Below are positions 7,445 to 15,614 of a DNA stretch of 15,614 nucleotides, piece after piece. Below the pieces are notes generated by a model. That model did no database searches, had not been told where the DNA came from, and was given only the letters and a program-made list of their open reading frames with translations. The position numbers and the translations under genes were made by a program. Origin of the DNA: CAYWTS01 sp964461265 (GTDB taxonomy: Bacteria > Bacteroidota > Ignavibacteria > Tepidaquicellales > OLB5); the NCBI GenBank assembly GCA_964461265.1, contig CAYWTS010000042.1:1-15614 (forward strand), written 5' to 3'. How positions within the stretch are numbered: the first letter of the stretch is position 1; the number at the start of each line of letters is the position of its first letter.

Positions 7445-10400
7445 ATGAAAATACAGACAAAACTAAATATACTTTTATTTCTTGTTCTTTCTGTGCTTTT
7501 AGTTGGGTTAATAATGTATAATATATCGGAAACAAATCAGAGCAAGGAAATTATGCAGCAAAAATTTATCGATGAAAGTGAAGAGTATGACAAGATTGTA
7601 AAATTGATAGGAAAGCCGCTTGAGATGATAGCTTCTTATGAATACACTATATGGGATGAAATGGTTGAGTTCACCAAAAAACCGGACCCTGAGTTTTCAA
7701 AAGGCAATATCGATTTTCTTTTAACGAATTATTCGTTTACAGCTGTATGGATATACTCTAAGGAGCTTAAGTTAATATATTCCGTAAATAGAGACAGCAG
7801 CCTTGATTTAAAAAACCTGCCGATCGCGTTAACAACCAATTCAATGACGGTACTGAAAAATAAACTTACACATTTTTTTGTGAAAACGACCAAGGGCTAT
7901 CTTGAGATACGGGGAGGAAGCATACATAACACCAGTGATAACGACCGGCTAACCGAACCTTCCGGATATATGTTTGTTTCAAAATTATGGGATGAAAAAT
8001 TTATTGAAGAACTTTCTAAACTTATTGGCTCTGATGTAATAATTCTGCCTTCTGACCAGAGAATCACGCCTGATCATCAACGGGGAGAAGTCGGCTTTTA
8101 CAGGGTATTAAAGGGATGGGATGGCAGTACTATAGCGACTGTTAACATTATTTCCCAGTCACCCCTTTTAGTTTTAATGGCAACATCTTCAAGGAATTAT
8201 TATTTATATTACGGTATAGTTTCGGTTGTATCGCTGTTATTGTTCAGTTTTTTGCTAATAAAAGGAGTTAGTGCTCCGCTGGCTTGTATTTCGAAATCAC
8301 TTGAATCAGGTAACAGCGAGTATATCAGGAAGTATGAAAACAAATCTTCTGAATTCGGGCAGATTACAAAATTAATAGTGAACTTTTTTGAACAGAAAAA
8401 ACTTCTGATAAAAGAAATTGAGGAGCGTAAGAAAACAGAAGACAAGTTAAGAAATTCCGAACTGCAGTATAAAACTTTATTTGAAAGTGCACATGACAGT
8501 ATAATTGTATTTGAACCTGAAAATGAGATAATACTTGATTTAAACGAACATGCTGCAAAAATGTACGGTTTAACGGTACAAAAGATGGTGGGAAGGTCGT
8601 TACGGGAATTTACAAAAGATATCCCCCAGGGTATAAAGTTTATTAATAAAATAATGGAGCAAGGTACACTCCTTGATTTCGAAAGCACACATTTAAGAGA
8701 TGACGGTTCCGAGATTTACCTTGAGATTAATGCAACAAGCATAATATATAAGCAAAATCCTGCTGTGATGATAATAGCAAGGGATGTAACTAAGCGTAAG
8801 CAAACCGAATTACAGCTAAAGAAAACACAGATAAGGCTCTCGAATATTCTTAATAATATGCCTCAAATAGTAGTATATGAGAATGGGCGAAACTCGTTTA
8901 TATCGGAAAACATAAGGAGTATGCTTGGCTACAGCATAAAAGATTTCCTTAACAATAAACAATTGTTCTGGGAATTAATCCACCCGGATGATGTTATTAC
9001 CCTGCAGGAAAGAATTAAGAAATGGAAAAACAATGATAGTTCAAAGCTTTTAAAGAATGAGTTCAGATGCAGAAAAGCTGATGGAAATTATATTTGGCTC
9101 GAAGATACAATGGTAGATGTAAGTATGCCTGACGGGGAAAAATATACCGCCGGTGTGCTGGTTGATATTACGAACAGAAAGAAGTTCGAAGGCGAATTAA
9201 GAGCGGCTAAAGAAATGGCTGAGCAGGCAGCACGTGCAAAGGCTGATTTTCTGGCTACTATGAGCCATGAAATAAGAACTCCTATGAATGGAGTAATCGG
9301 AACTACCAGCTTGCTGAAAGAAACCCAGCTTACCACCGAGCAAACGGAATATGTAGATACAATCCGGAAAAGCGGGGAGACATTGCTCACAATAATTAAC
9401 GACATCCTCGATTTTTCGAAAACAGAATCGGGTAAGCTTGAATTGGAAGATGCTGATTTCGAAATTAAGCCCTGTATCGAAGATATGTTCGATATTGTCT
9501 CTGCAAAAGCCAGAGAGAAGAATATCGAACTCAGTTACCTGATTGATGCCGAGGTACCGCAATTTGTTTCGGGAGACAGAACAAGACTGCTGCAGGTACT
9601 TGTAAATCTTGTAAATAACGCATTAAAATTTACCGATGAAGGAGATGTAATAGTAAAAGTAAGTGATGTAATCCGGAACGGGAACAAGGTAAAATTAAAA
9701 TTTTCTGTTAAAGATAGCGGTGTGGGCATACCGGAAAATAAGATTAATGAATTGTTTAAACCTTTTTCACAGCTCGATTCTTCGACCTCACGCAAGTATG
9801 AAGGAACCGGACTGGGACTTGCAATTTGCGATAAAATTGTTGGGCTAATGGGAGGTACAATTTGGGTAGAAAATAATATCGATAGGGGTACTACATTTCA
9901 TTTTACCGTTGTGTTTAATAGTGTTGAACCCAGCCAGAATGATACCGATAAAATAATTCCGCATGATCTGGAAAATAAAAAAGTATTGATAGTAGATGAC
10001 CATGATTTAACAAGGCATAATATCTCAAGCCAGTGCTTAAGCTGGGGTATGAAAGTGTTTGATTGCAGGAACGCCCGGGAGGCAATTGAATTGTTTAGTC
10101 ATGATAATCAATATGACCTTATTATTGCCGATTATGAAATGCCGGGTATGAACGGGCTTGAACTTGCCAGGAAGATAAAAGAATTAAGCAGCCCGCAGAA
10201 AGCTCCTATTATGCTTATTACACTTTCGGGGAAAGTAGATGCTTCGTTTATAGGCAGTGAAAAACTGATAAAAACTTTACTCATAAAACCTATTAAGCAG
10301 TCTGTTCTTTATAATGCAATAGTCGAAATGTTTAGTATCGATAACCGTTTTATTGCTTCATCAGAACAAAATACAGCAATTGATAATAAATTATCAGATA

Positions 10401-11161
10401 AATTCCCTATGCGAATACTTATAGCCGAAGATAATCAGATAAACCAGAAACTGATAATCAAAATGCTAAATAAGCTAGGTTACGTGGTTGATATTGCAAA
10501 TAACGGGCTTGAGGTAATAGACCTGCATAAAAAACGGAAATATGACCTGATATTTATGGATGTGCATATGCCCGAAATGGATGGTTTTGAGGCAACCGGT
10601 ATAATAAGAAAAACCTTAAGCCGAAACAAACATGTTGTTGTTATTGCAGTGACAGCAAACGCTATGGCAGGCGATAAAGAAAAATGTCTTGAAGCAGGTA
10701 TGGATGATTACCTTAGCAAACCTGTGAAGCTTGAATCAATTCAGAATATATTAATAAAATGGGGAAAGAAAATGAAAAATTCCGGGCAGGAAGAAAAATT
10801 TTTCCAAATTAATGGCAGAGAAGTTGTTAACAGCTCTGTATTGCAGCAGTTAAGCGAAGTAGGCAATGGTGACCAGGAATTTGTTAAGGAAATAATAAGA
10901 ATGTACTTAAACCAGCTGCCTGAATTAATTACAGCAATTAAGGAATCAGTATCAAAGGGAAATTCAGAAAATCTTCGTTTGAATGCTCACAGCCTTAAGG
11001 GTGCCAGCCTTAATATTGGTGCCGGTATGATGGCTGATATATGTAAATTCCTGGAAGAGTGCGGTAAGAACAGCGATATGAATGGAGTCAGGGAAAAAAT
11101 CAAGCAATTAGATGAAATTAACATAATTACGACACGTGAACTCGAACAAATTTTATTATAA
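7445..11161 (+). CDS. Membrane-bound tripartite hybrid sensor histidine kinase (CHASE4-like, PAS, PAS, HK, REC, REC, HPt)
   Basis: 1238 residues from ATG 7445. TM1 is at about 7-27. A periplasmic CHASE4-like sensor follows (TIWDEMVEF near 60-70), then TM2 (253-275) and a short linker helix. PAS domains lie at about 336-455 and 465-580. The HisKA H-box MSHEIRTPMNG carries His608, and an HATPase domain with GTGLGLAI follows. REC1 (845-960) has acceptor Asp896. REC2 (989-1105) has acceptor Asp1039. The HPt domain (1128-1236) has His1182 in AHSLKGAS. All phosphotransfer residues are present, a BarA/ArcB-like His-Asp-His chain with one extra receiver. The frame extends back to GTG 7358, adding 29 residues. 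I chose the ATG because TM1 follows it directly and a sigma-54-like promoter lies just upstream; neither start has a good ribosome site. The next gene starts 23 bp downstream. The signal sensed is unknown. Confidence 0.93.
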   Translation: MKIQTKLNILLFLVLSVLLVGLIMYNISETNQSKEIMQQKFIDESEEYDKIVKLIGKPLEMIASYEYTIWDEMVEFTKKPDPEFSKGNIDFLLTNYSFTAVWIYSKELKLIYSVNRDSSLDLKNLPIALTTNSMTVLKNKLTHFFVKTTKGYLEIRGGSIHNTSDNDRLTEPSGYMFVSKLWDEKFIEELSKLIGSDVIILPSDQRITPDHQRGEVGFYRVLKGWDGSTIATVNIISQSPLLVLMATSSRNYYLYYGIVSVVSLLLFSFLLIKGVSAPLACISKSLESGNSEYIRKYENKSSEFGQITKLIVNFFEQKKLLIKEIEERKKTEDKLRNSELQYKTLFESAHDSIIVFEPENEIILDLNEHAAKMYGLTVQKMVGRSLREFTKDIPQGIKFINKIMEQGTLLDFESTHLRDDGSEIYLEINATSIIYKQNPAVMIIARDVTKRKQTELQLKKTQIRLSNILNNMPQIVVYENGRNSFISENIRSMLGYSIKDFLNNKQLFWELIHPDDVITLQERIKKWKNNDSSKLLKNEFRCRKADGNYIWLEDTMVDVSMPDGEKYTAGVLVDITNRKKFEGELRAAKEMAEQAARAKADFLATMSHEIRTPMNGVIGTTSLLKETQLTTEQTEYVDTIRKSGETLLTIINDILDFSKTESGKLELEDADFEIKPCIEDMFDIVSAKAREKNIELSYLIDAEVPQFVSGDRTRLLQVLVNLVNNALKFTDEGDVIVKVSDVIRNGNKVKLKFSVKDSGVGIPENKINELFKPFSQLDSSTSRKYEGTGLGLAICDKIVGLMGGTIWVENNIDRGTTFHFTVVFNSVEPSQNDTDKIIPHDLENKKVLIVDDHDLTRHNISSQCLSWGMKVFDCRNAREAIELFSHDNQYDLIIADYEMPGMNGLELARKIKELSSPQKAPIMLITLSGKVDASFIGSEKLIKTLLIKPIKQSVLYNAIVEMFSIDNRFIASSEQNTAIDNKLSDKFPMRILIAEDNQINQKLIIKMLNKLGYVVDIANNGLEVIDLHKKRKYDLIFMDVHMPEMDGFEATGIIRKTLSRNKHVVVIAVTANAMAGDKEKCLEAGMDDYLSKPVKLESIQNILIKWGKKMKNSGQEEKFFQINGREVVNSSVLQQLSEVGNGDQEFVKEIIRMYLNQLPELITAIKESVSKGNSENLRLNAHSLKGASLNIGAGMMADICKFLEECGKNSDMNGVREKIKQLDEINIITTRELEQILL

Positions 11162-11184
11162 AATGTGAATGCGGGGTTAGTGTA

Positions 11185-13995
11185 ATGTCTGAAGAAACAA
11201 CAAATAACAAATTATCATTTAAAACGGTGGGAAAAAGCATAAGCGAAAATGATACCGGTAATGGTATGTTTACCGATGAACATCTTAGCAGCAAGTATAA
11301 TACATTGATCTCAATTAAGAAAAAAGTTACAGATGTACTAAATTCACATGGGATATCTAATTTCCAGCAAAATAGCGATGGTATAGATGCACTTCCGGAA
11401 ATAATAAATACGATTTTAACCGAGTACAGCATAACAAAGCAAGAGCTTGAAAAAAGCGAAGCAAAATGCAGGGAAATTTCGGAAACTTCGAGTGACCTGA
11501 TTTCAAGAAACGATTGTGAAGGCAGGTTTGTGAATATTTCAAATATATGTGAGAAGTTAACAGGGTACACGTTTGAAGAAATTGTTGGCAAAGCCATTTA
11601 TGAGTTTATTTTTCCCGAAGATTTAAAATCTGTTCAAAATTATTTTTTATTTATCCGGCGCGGAATTTCGCAGAAACCGATAAATTACAGGTTCAGAGTA
11701 AAAAATGGATCCTATATCTGGTTTGAAACGAAGGCAAGTCTTATAAAACAGAATACAGCAGAGAACACTGAATTTCTTCTCATATCACGTGAAATCACAG
11801 AACGCAAGCATTCAGAAGACAGGTTAAAAAAGCAAAGCAAAATACTTGCTGGTGTGGCTAAAGCTACTAATGCCCTATTAGTAGAAACTAATTTCGATGT
11901 GGCTATAAATAATGTAATAGAAATAATAGGTGTTGCTACAGATGTTGACAGGGTATATATTTTTGAATATTTCATTGATGAAATAAATGGAGAAGGTTTG
12001 CTTAGTCAGCGTTATGAATGGGTTAATAAGTTTATTACACCCCAGATGAACAATCCTGAACTGCAAAATATCGCGTTTCGGAAAACGGTTCCCAGGTGGT
12101 TCGAAAATTTAACAAAAGGGAAGCCGATAAAAGGATTAATCAGGGATTTCCCCGAGAATGAAAGGTTAGTACTTGAACCTCAGAATATTAAATCAATTTT
12201 GGTTGTGCCTATAATGATTAAAGAAAAATTCTGGGGATTTATTGGGTTTGACGATTGTACTTATGAAAGGCAATGGACTGAATATGAAGAATCGGTACTG
12301 GAAACAATGGCGGGAAGTATAGGCGGCGCCTTAGAAAGGAAAAAGCAGGAAAACGAAATTTTAAGAGCAAAGGAAGTTGCGGAGTCTGCTACACAGGCGA
12401 AATCGGATTTTCTTGCAACTATGAGTCATGAAATCAGAACGCCAATGAACGGAGTTATAGGTATGACAGGTTTATTGCTCGAAACCCAGCTTACAAAAGA
12501 ACAACTTGAATTTGTTGAGACAATCAGGATGAGTGGTGATGCATTATTGATGATAATAAACGATATACTGGATTTTTCCAAAGTCGAGTCAGGTAATTTA
12601 GAACTTGAAGAACAACCTTTCGAACTAAAAAATGCTGTTGAAGAAGCGATGGAATTAATATCTAAAAAGGCTTATGAAAAGGGGCTTGATATTATAATAA
12701 ATTTCGAAGATAGTGTACCGCCTTATATTGTAGGTGATGTCCAAAGATTAAGACAAATACTGGTAAACCTGTTAGGGAATGCAGTTAAGTTCACTGATAC
12801 GGGATATATTTTGGTTAATGTCCAAAACCTTGCAGAATTTAACGGTACTGTTGAGCTTGAGTTTTCGGTTAAAGATACCGGAATAGGTATTAATTCAGAA
12901 AACCAGAAAAAGTTGTTTAAGGCATTTTCGCAGGTTGATTCTACTATTTCACGGAGGTATGGCGGTACCGGACTCGGATTAGCTATTTGTAAGCGGCTGG
13001 TTGAACTGATGAGAGGAAAAATCTGGGTTACCAGCAAGATAGGCGAGGGTTCTACATTCAATTTTACAATCAGGACGAAAATTGCCGATGACCTGCCAAC
13101 TCCAGTATATATGGAAAAAGATTTGCCCGAACTAACAAGTAAAAGCGTCCTGATAGTTGATGATAATGAAATTAACAGGCGTATATTATCGCTTCAATGT
13201 GAGTCATGGGGCATGATTCCTTTTACAGCTACAAATGGCTATGATGCACTCAGGCTGCTGAAAAGTTCGATGCCCTTCGACGTTGCATTAATTGACATGC
13301 AAATGCCAGAGATTAATGGCTTTGAACTTGGTCAAATGATAAAAAACATAACCCACCGTTCGGGACTCCCGCTAATTATGCTGACATCTGCTGGTCAGTT
13401 AGGCAAAGAGGAAAAAGAAATAAGAAAAGTATTTAAAACATATTTTTCAAAACCTGTCCGGCAGTCACAGCTGTTCAACGCACTTATCGATATATTTAAT
13501 TTTAACGGAAATTCTAATGTTGCGTGTGAAAAAGAGAAAATTCTGGATGGCAGGCTTTCTCAGCGATTCCCGCTCAGAATTTTACTTGCCGAGGATAACT
13601 TCATAAACCAGAAACTGGCAATTAAAATTCTCGATAAACTGGGTTACAGGTGCGATACTGCAGCTAACGGACTGGAAGTTTTAGAGGCTTTAAACAGAAT
13701 GAAGTATGACCTGGTTTTTATGGATATCCAGATGCCTGAAATGGACGGGTTTGAAGCTACCCGCATTATCAGAGAAAAACAGTTAAACGGAAAACCTATA
13801 ATTGTTGCAATGACCGCAAACGCTTTGAAAGGAGACAGAGACATGTGTATAAACTCCGGTATGGATGATTACCTAAGCAAACCGATTAAATTGGATGATA
13901 TTCAGAATATTATTGAAAAATGGGGGTCTGAAGTGCTGTTAGACTCGGCTGGTATAAGAGTTAACTCACCAGCATCTTTAAATAATAATGATTAA
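11185..13995 (+). CDS. Soluble hybrid sensor histidine kinase (PAS, GAF, HK, REC, REC)
   Basis: 936 residues without signal peptide or membrane segment, so cytoplasmic. The first 90 residues are unassigned and polar. PAS lies at about 93-205 (ending in the typical ISREITERKHSE), and GAF at about 218-390 (NIKSILVVPIMIKEKFWGFIGF segment). HisKA carries His415 in MSHEIRTPMNG, followed by HATPase (517-635, GTGLGLAI). REC1 (652-770) has Asp704 in LIDMQMPE, and REC2 (797-912) has Asp847 in FMDIQMPEMDG. It ends shortly after REC2 with no HPt. From the H-box on it closely parallels the upstream kinase, so the two are paralogues. DNA differs mostly at third codon positions, so the duplication is old. 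It probably relies on the HPt of the first kinase to hand phosphate on. GGGG about 10 bases upstream is the only ribosome-site hint. Confidence 0.93.
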   Translation: MSEETTNNKLSFKTVGKSISENDTGNGMFTDEHLSSKYNTLISIKKKVTDVLNSHGISNFQQNSDGIDALPEIINTILTEYSITKQELEKSEAKCREISETSSDLISRNDCEGRFVNISNICEKLTGYTFEEIVGKAIYEFIFPEDLKSVQNYFLFIRRGISQKPINYRFRVKNGSYIWFETKASLIKQNTAENTEFLLISREITERKHSEDRLKKQSKILAGVAKATNALLVETNFDVAINNVIEIIGVATDVDRVYIFEYFIDEINGEGLLSQRYEWVNKFITPQMNNPELQNIAFRKTVPRWFENLTKGKPIKGLIRDFPENERLVLEPQNIKSILVVPIMIKEKFWGFIGFDDCTYERQWTEYEESVLETMAGSIGGALERKKQENEILRAKEVAESATQAKSDFLATMSHEIRTPMNGVIGMTGLLLETQLTKEQLEFVETIRMSGDALLMIINDILDFSKVESGNLELEEQPFELKNAVEEAMELISKKAYEKGLDIIINFEDSVPPYIVGDVQRLRQILVNLLGNAVKFTDTGYILVNVQNLAEFNGTVELEFSVKDTGIGINSENQKKLFKAFSQVDSTISRRYGGTGLGLAICKRLVELMRGKIWVTSKIGEGSTFNFTIRTKIADDLPTPVYMEKDLPELTSKSVLIVDDNEINRRILSLQCESWGMIPFTATNGYDALRLLKSSMPFDVALIDMQMPEINGFELGQMIKNITHRSGLPLIMLTSAGQLGKEEKEIRKVFKTYFSKPVRQSQLFNALIDIFNFNGNSNVACEKEKILDGRLSQRFPLRILLAEDNFINQKLAIKILDKLGYRCDTAANGLEVLEALNRMKYDLVFMDIQMPEMDGFEATRIIREKQLNGKPIIVAMTANALKGDRDMCINSGMDDYLSKPIKLDDIQNIIEKWGSEVLLDSAGIRVNSPASLNNND

Positions 13996-14032
13996 TAAAA
14001 CAGATTAATTAAATATTAAATCAATTCACTGC

Positions 14033-15409
14033 ATGGCTAAAATACTTATAGTAGATGACGAAGTTACTTCTTTGATGATTAGCAGGGAGATATTACAAAG
14101 TGCCGGTTATGAAACAGTCACACTTAGCAACAGTAATGAAGCATTAAAAAAGATTAAAGAAATTAAATTCGATGTTTTGTTAACTGATTTCAATATGCCG
14201 GGTATGAATGGAATAGAGCTTACGAAGGAAGTACTTAAAACCGAACCCGAAGTAATTGTAATATTTATTACAGCATTCGGGTCAATTTCATCCGCAGTTG
14301 AAGCAATGAAAATAGGTGCGTTCGATTATTTAACAAAACCTATACAGAAAGACGAACTTCTGCATTCTGTGAGAAGGGGAATTGAAAAGCTTTCCCTTCT
14401 AAAGGAGAACGAGCTGTTAAAACAAAAGCTGGAAAAAAGTTCAAAAGGAGAAGATAACAACGCAGAGTATTTAACATCAAGTGAGAAATTGAAGGAATTA
14501 TTAAAAGAAGCTAAAAAAGTTTCCAAATCGGATGCTACGATATTAATTACAGGTGAAAACGGGACAGGGAAGGAAGTATTTGCTAAATACTTATATAATA
14601 ACAGTTCCAGAAAAGATAAGCCGTTTGTAACAGTAAATAGTGCGGCAATATCCGAACAACTTCTGGAATCGGAGCTGTTCGGACATGTAAAAGGTTCGTT
14701 TACAGGAGCTGTTAAAGACAAAAAAGGGTATTTTGAAGTTGCCGATAACGGAACAATTTTTCTTGATGAAATCGGGGAGATTTCTACAGGTTTACAGGTT
14801 AAGCTGCTCCGTGTACTGCAGGAAAGGGAATTCTGCCGGGTCGGTGATACACAAACAAGAACCACGAATGTCAGAATAATTGCAGCTACTAACCAAAACC
14901 TTGTTGATCTTATTAACGAGGGCAAGTTCAGGGAAGATCTTTATTACAGATTAAATGTGTTTGAGCTCCGCTTACCGGCTCTTCGCGAACGGCCTGAGGA
15001 TATTATGTTTTATTTTGAAAAATTTGTTAACCAGTATGCAATGATTAATAATAAAGAAATACTTGCAATAGATGAAGATGTAAGAGAAGCATTATCATCA
15101 TACAGATGGCCCGGGAATATCAGGGAACTTAAAAACTTTGCAGAACGTGTAACTATTCTTGCTGATGGGAAATCAATTACTTCGGAATTATTACCATCAA
15201 GATTTTTCACGAACGGAAACGATACGCTGTTGAACAGCGATTATAACATCAATAAGGAGATTGTAATAAGAAACTTCGAAATAAATTTTCTTCGTAAATA
15301 CCTTCGTCTAAACAAGGGAAATGTTGCAGCCACTGCGAGAGCAATAAATTTCCACCCGGTTAGTCTTCGTCAGAAGCTTGCAAAACTTGGTATTAATAGT
15401 CATAACTGA
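14033..15409 (+). CDS. NtrC-family sigma-54-dependent response regulator
   Basis: 458 residues, typical for the family. REC (about 3-118) has the acidic pair in VDDE, acceptor Asp52 in LLTDFNMPGMNG, Thr in FITAFGS and Lys102 in LTKP. The sigma-54 AAA+ domain (about 143-375) has Walker A GENGTGKE (174-181), the sigma-54-contacting loop GSFTGA (221-226) in place of GAFTGA, Walker B FLDEIGE (Asp245-Glu246) and the arginine-containing REDLYYRLNVFELRLPALRER. A Fis-type HTH ends the protein (about 410-455, NKGNVAATARAINFHPVSLR). Phosphorylation should drive oligomerisation and ATP-dependent opening of sigma-54 promoters. It lies 37 bp behind the second kinase and is the expected output of both. No Shine-Dalgarno precedes the ATG. 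Its targets are not evident here, apart from the possible autoregulatory site at 7402. Confidence 0.95.
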   Translation: MAKILIVDDEVTSLMISREILQSAGYETVTLSNSNEALKKIKEIKFDVLLTDFNMPGMNGIELTKEVLKTEPEVIVIFITAFGSISSAVEAMKIGAFDYLTKPIQKDELLHSVRRGIEKLSLLKENELLKQKLEKSSKGEDNNAEYLTSSEKLKELLKEAKKVSKSDATILITGENGTGKEVFAKYLYNNSSRKDKPFVTVNSAAISEQLLESELFGHVKGSFTGAVKDKKGYFEVADNGTIFLDEIGEISTGLQVKLLRVLQEREFCRVGDTQTRTTNVRIIAATNQNLVDLINEGKFREDLYYRLNVFELRLPALRERPEDIMFYFEKFVNQYAMINNKEILAIDEDVREALSSYRWPGNIRELKNFAERVTILADGKSITSELLPSRFFTNGNDTLLNSDYNINKEIVIRNFEINFLRKYLRLNKGNVAATARAINFHPVSLRQKLAKLGINSHN

Positions 15410-15614
15410 ACTTTTAGGCTGTTATTTTTATATATTGTTTTAACACGGCATTTCAAAACCTTTGTTAGGGGTAATATTAATAAAAAGAAAGCTTATGTGG
15501 TTTATGTAAGGTTAGCTCTAATATGTAGAAAAATATTTATATACTCAAGTTGACCGCCCCCATAATAAAAACCGTTAAAACGGTTGTTAAGTGGCATTTT
15601 TCCATCAATCCCCG
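15410..15614. other. Downstream intergenic sequence to the window edge
   Basis: A/T-rich sequence after the activator gene with no convincing coding region on either strand and no strong plus-strand terminator directly after the stop. The only structure noted is the hairpin at 15570-15585. Confidence 0.5.
15562..15585 (-). terminator. Possible weak intrinsic terminator, minus orientation
   Basis: AACCGTT-AA-AACGGTT (15570-15585) forms a 6-7-bp stem. Read on the minus strand it is followed at once by TTTTATTAT, so it would stop transcription entering from the right edge. On the plus strand no T-run follows directly, so it is not a good terminator for the kinase operon. Confidence 0.3.

Noticed and set aside
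8122..8137. TGGCAGT-N4-TAGCG sigma-54-like match on the plus strand
   Set aside because: Internal to the first kinase with no downstream start; only the GG/GC core fits.
14326..14925. 199-codon minus-strand frame opposite the NtrC-family gene
   Set aside because: It is the antisense shadow of a clearly conserved AAA+ domain; its Ser/Phe-rich composition is typical of reverse-frame artefacts. The same holds for the frames opposite both kinases.
15502..15614. Minus-strand reading frame open from the right edge for 37 codons
   Set aside because: No recognisable protein, too short to judge, and a hairpin with a T-run on the same strand falls inside it.

Overview
The window is AT-rich (by eye well under half GC). 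Its gene content points to the Bacteroidota/Ignavibacteriota side of the bacterial tree: a DUF6588-type outer-membrane barrel protein, BarA-like hybrid kinases, weak or absent Shine-Dalgarno sequences and A/T-rich spacers. The assignment to a phylum is inference. No rRNA, tRNA, CRISPR array or insertion sequence was seen.

The left half (1-7090) is entirely minus-strand. In transcription order it holds an SDR oxidoreductase of the YdfG type, a copper-type P1B ATPase, a DUF433/DUF5615 toxin-antitoxin pair whose genes overlap by one base, a secreted DUF6588 barrel protein, and a large STAND-type ATPase with TPR repeats that runs off the left edge. That last gene is open over the whole of 1-2084 with no stop. 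Spacers are 56-148 bp except in the toxin-antitoxin pair. Two contain clear inverted repeats: a palindrome just upstream of the antitoxin, and a 13-bp-arm hairpin between the SDR and ATPase genes.

A divergent intergenic region (7091-7444) separates this block from a plus-strand signalling operon of three genes: a membrane-bound tripartite hybrid histidine kinase (CHASE4-like sensor, 2 PAS, HisKA, HATPase, REC, REC, HPt), a soluble paralogous hybrid kinase (PAS, GAF, HisKA, HATPase, REC, REC, no HPt), and an NtrC-family sigma-54 activator (REC, AAA+, Fis-type HTH). The likely logic is that two sensors, one reading an extracytoplasmic cue and one a cytoplasmic cue, feed a phosphorelay. It would pass through the single HPt of the first kinase to the receiver of the sigma-54 activator.

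The main unexpected observation is a sequence at 7402-7417 that matches the sigma-54 promoter consensus at 10 of 12 defined positions, with a perfect -24 element. It sits 27 bp before the ATG at 7445. It suggests that the operon encoding the sigma-54 activator is itself sigma-54 dependent, and it argues that the first kinase starts at 7445 rather than at the upstream GTG 7358. The last 205 bp hold no convincing gene.
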